DNA of 7,634 nt from Clostridia bacterium (lineage in GTDB: Bacteria > Bacillota > Clostridia > Oscillospirales > CAG-272): positions 1-7,634 of the forward strand of contig JAFWWR010000004.1 in the NCBI GenBank assembly GCA_017518025.1. The letters run 5' to 3'. The notes beneath the pieces were generated by a model. The model did not search any database, was not told where the DNA came from, and was given only the letters and a program-made list of their open reading frames with translations. Of the stretch, positions 6,039 to 7,634 are shown one piece after another; within the stretch, counting starts at the first letter, position 1, and every line of letters starts with the position of its first letter. Both the position numbers and the translations under genes were made by a program.

Positions 6039-6054
6039 GGTGACCCGACTTTTT
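6036..6054 (+). terminator. Short GC hairpin plus T-run, possible attenuator before the sigma gene
   Basis: CGGG (6036-6039) pairs with CCCG (6044-6047) around GTGA, a GNRA-type tetraloop, followed by AC and five T (6050-6054). The 4-bp all-GC stem is short for an efficient terminator. Because it competes with the hairpin at 6015-6038, it could act as a weak attenuator. This is inference from the sequence only. Confidence 0.3.
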
Positions 6055-6094
6055 CGCAATCTCGATCGTTATAAAGGACAGAAGGAGGTGAAGC

Positions 6095-6601
6095 ATGGTG
6101 AACGAGACAACCGATCGGAACGGCACCGGGTTCGATGCTTTTTACGAAAGACACTGGAAATATGTTTACCGGCTCTGCTTCACCTACATGAGAGAGAACG
6201 CGGACGCGGAGGATTGCGCCGAAGACGTGTTTGTCAAAGCGCTGACCGGTTCGTTCGTATTTGAAGACGAGACACACGAGAGAAAGTGGCTCACCGTCGT
6301 CGCCGCAAACTTGTGCAAAGACAGATTGAAAGCGCACGGAAGGCGGGTCGCGTCCATGGACGACGAAGCCGTCTCCCGGCTCGCCGCTCCGGAGCGCGAG
6401 TCCTTTGACGAGGTGACAGAGGCGGTACTGTCGCTTTCTCCGAAGTTGAAGGACGCGGTGTGGCTCTACTACTACGAAGGATATCCGACAGATGAGATCG
6501 CGTCGCTTCTCTCGATCCCGCCGTCAACGGTCAGAAACCGTCTGAGGGACGCGCGGAAGAAACTGAGAGGAATCCTTGAGGGAGGTATGCGGAATGGATG
6601 A
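6095..6601 (+). CDS. ECF-type sigma-70 family RNA polymerase sigma factor
   Basis: At 168 residues this is the size of an ECF sigma factor, which directs RNA polymerase to a small regulon, usually in response to envelope or environmental signals. Region 2 covers about 13-80: FYERHWKYVYRLCFTYM, then DAEDCAEDVFVKAL (37-50), then WLTVVAANLCKDRLK (65-79). Region 4 covers about 107-158: LSPKLKDAVWLYYYEGY, then the helix-turn-helix PTDEIASLLSIPPSTVRNRL (131-150) and a basic tail. Region 3 is missing, as expected. The ATG follows a near-perfect AGAAGGAGGTGA site 3-6 nt upstream. The 3' end overlaps the next gene by 8 nt. The leader is about 87 nt and structured. Target promoters are unknown; autoregulation is possible, since TGAAC (6024-6028) and CGAC (6046-6049) lie 17 nt apart in the leader, but that match is weak. 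Confidence 0.93.
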   Translation: MVNETTDRNGTGFDAFYERHWKYVYRLCFTYMRENADAEDCAEDVFVKALTGSFVFEDETHERKWLTVVAANLCKDRLKAHGRRVASMDDEAVSRLAAPERESFDEVTEAVLSLSPKLKDAVWLYYYEGYPTDEIASLLSIPPSTVRNRLRDARKKLRGILEGGMRNG

Positions 6602-7562
6602 AAGAAACAGGATCAAAAGATCGCTCGACAGGATCGAACCCAACGAAGACGCAAAGGAACGTATGCTCCGGAACGTGTATCTGAAAGCAGAGTCAGACAC
6701 AAACGAGGCGCGTAAAGCAACGCTTGCGCCAAAGAAGACTGCGCTGCGTATTCTGATCGCGGCTGCTTGTTTTGCGACGGTGATCGCGGCGATCGCAGTC
6801 ATTCCGAACCTGACCCGGAGACCGACAGATCCGCAGGCCGCAGTTGTCGGCACCACTCTGTCGACCGATGAACCGGAGCCGGCGCCGCCCGGAGAAAATA
6901 ATACGGGCAGGGCGATAGGAGGGAGCGGACCGTTTTGTACCGTTCACGCCACGTCGTACCACTCGTGGTCCCCAGAAATGGTCGAGCTGGTCGGCGAGGA
7001 AGCGTTCTGGGAATGGAATCGAAATTGTGAATACATCCTTTTTACCGACGACTGCCACCACCCGGAAGCAAGCGTATACGGATTCATCAAGTACTTCGAC
7101 ATTCCGAGAGAAGATCTTGAATACGTTTACCTCAATACCATTACTTATTACTCCCAAGTCTTGAACCTTGACTTGTTGTATTCCGGCAACGATGAGGCAG
7201 TAGATGCATTTTACAGGAACACAGAAGAACTCAAGAAAACCGAAGAAAGACGAGGGGGGTTCGCTTGGCTCAAATCTTACTGCAGATACAATGACCTTGA
7301 CAGGTGGGTCGAACAGTTCGGTACGGACCGGATAACTCCGCAGATAAGTTTCAAATCGATCGTCGACGCATTCGGGATGACGCGGCAGGAGGTTGAAAAC
7401 CTGATCCTTTCCGTCGACAACCCGCCCTATCGCTATTCGGACGATCCCGAGTATTTCTACAGCTACAACACAGAAGCTTTGTTCGACGGCTCGATGGACG
7501 GACTCTCTCCCCTTGAGCAGGACGCGATTTTCTGCGGGATCGAAGACTATATGAGCGAATGA
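6594..7562 (+). CDS. Single-pass membrane protein, putative ECF anti-sigma/sensor with duplicated extracytoplasmic domain
   Basis: This 322-residue protein overlaps the sigma gene by 8 nt. The ATG at 6594 lies 7 nt after GGAGGT (6581-6586); an upstream in-frame TTG at 6576 has no such support. Seen: a charged cytoplasmic head (1-48: RNRIKRSLDRIEPNEDAKERML), one hydrophobic segment (about 50-70), a Pro/Glu-rich linker (89-101), then about 220 acidic, Tyr-rich residues with five cysteines (115, 145, 154, 230, 314). Positive residues inside suggest N-in topology. A pattern recurs at 164-202 and 256-295: I-x2-F-x-[IM]-x-R-[EQ]-x2-E, then YSxNxEA. No HxxxCxxC zinc anti-sigma motif is present. By position and topology it probably binds the sigma factor with its head and senses something outside; this is inference, and I do not recognise the outer domain. 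GC falls to about 43% over 7021-7260, against roughly 60-70% in the redox operon. Confidence 0.85.
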   Translation: MDERNRIKRSLDRIEPNEDAKERMLRNVYLKAESDTNEARKATLAPKKTALRILIAAACFATVIAAIAVIPNLTRRPTDPQAAVVGTTLSTDEPEPAPPGENNTGRAIGGSGPFCTVHATSYHSWSPEMVELVGEEAFWEWNRNCEYILFTDDCHHPEASVYGFIKYFDIPREDLEYVYLNTITYYSQVLNLDLLYSGNDEAVDAFYRNTEELKKTEERRGGFAWLKSYCRYNDLDRWVEQFGTDRITPQISFKSIVDAFGMTRQEVENLILSVDNPPYRYSDDPEYFYSYNTEALFDGSMDGLSPLEQDAIFCGIEDYMSE

Positions 7563-7588
7563 GCGCCCCATGTTACCGGATGACAAAT

Positions 7589-7622
7589 CGGGAGAAAAAA
7601 GGGAGGGCGTCAGGTCTCCCCG
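7589..7622 (+). terminator. Possible stem after the membrane protein gene
   Basis: Two alternative pairings exist in the tail: CGGGAGA (7589-7595) with TCTCCCCG (7615-7622, one bulge), or GGGAG (7601-7605) with CTCCC (7616-7620). No T-run is seen before the window ends at 7634, so terminator status is uncertain. The rest of 7563-7634 holds no supported feature. Confidence 0.25.
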
Positions 7623-7634
7623 GCAACAAAAACG

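Noticed and set aside
6070..6075. TATAAA close to the sigma ribosome site as a second -10 box
   Set aside because: No acceptable -35 lies 16-18 nt upstream, and the resulting leader would be very short, with the box about 8 nt from the ribosome site.
5885..6337. Minus-strand 150-codon frame running from the sigma gene to the sirtuin start
   Set aside because: It covers both divergent promoters and the antisense of a well-conserved sigma factor, and has no ribosome site or domain.
6693..7586. 297-codon minus-strand frame opposite the membrane protein
   Set aside because: The plus-strand frame has a good ribosome site, a membrane segment, an 8-nt overlap with the sigma gene and an internal repeat; the reverse frame has none of these.
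7570..7634. Short plus-strand frame from an ATG at 7570, open to the window end
   Set aside because: It has no Shine-Dalgarno sequence in front, lies in a possible 3' stem region, and its 21 codons show nothing recognisable.

Overview
The window looks like a GC-rich, anaerobic Bacillota (Clostridia-type) chromosome fragment. The evidence is strong GGAGG-type Shine-Dalgarno sites, GTG and TTG starts, a clostridial-style Old Yellow Enzyme with a C-terminal Fe-S cysteine cluster, and an ECF sigma factor paired with a zinc-motif-less membrane partner. No gene pins down genus or species. I see no tRNA, rRNA, CRISPR array, transposase or phage gene.

Layout. Positions 1-171 are non-coding, hold two inverted repeats, and end at the left edge in a Shine-Dalgarno-like site facing off the window. 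From 5885 down to 172, five genes are read leftwards: a sirtuin (NAD-dependent deacylase), a PF06189 5'-nucleotidase, an Old Yellow Enzyme family oxidoreductase, a short-chain dehydrogenase and a fumarate-reductase-type FAD flavoprotein. The last four are packed with a 4-nt overlap, a 10-nt gap and a 1-nt gap, so they should form one transcript. A good internal promoter sits at the 3' end of the sirtuin gene, and another lies in front of the sirtuin. A divergent region of about 200 bp (5886-6094) carries back-to-back sigma-A-type promoters, a near-identical 15-nt direct repeat and two overlapping hairpins. Rightwards from 6095 comes an ECF sigma factor, overlapped by 8 nt by a single-pass membrane protein that is probably its regulator. 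The last 72 bases are non-coding, with a possible stem.

How the genes may work together. The Old Yellow Enzyme, SDR and flavoprotein form a redox trio able in principle to reduce an activated C=C bond, interconvert a ketone and alcohol, and reduce a second C=C (or oxidise the reverse). The enzyme classes recall multi-step reductive pathways of gut anaerobes such as bile-acid 7-dehydroxylation, but no transporter or regulator reveals the substrate. The nucleotidase and sirtuin touch nucleotide and NAD metabolism; whether they belong to the same function is unknown. The sigma/membrane-protein pair is probably an independent envelope-signal module. Its extracytoplasmic domain is unfamiliar to me, appears internally duplicated, and is much lower in GC than the redox operon.

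The most interesting items are the redox trio with its unusual Old Yellow Enzyme active site, the duplicated sensor domain, and the leader of the sigma gene with mutually exclusive hairpins.
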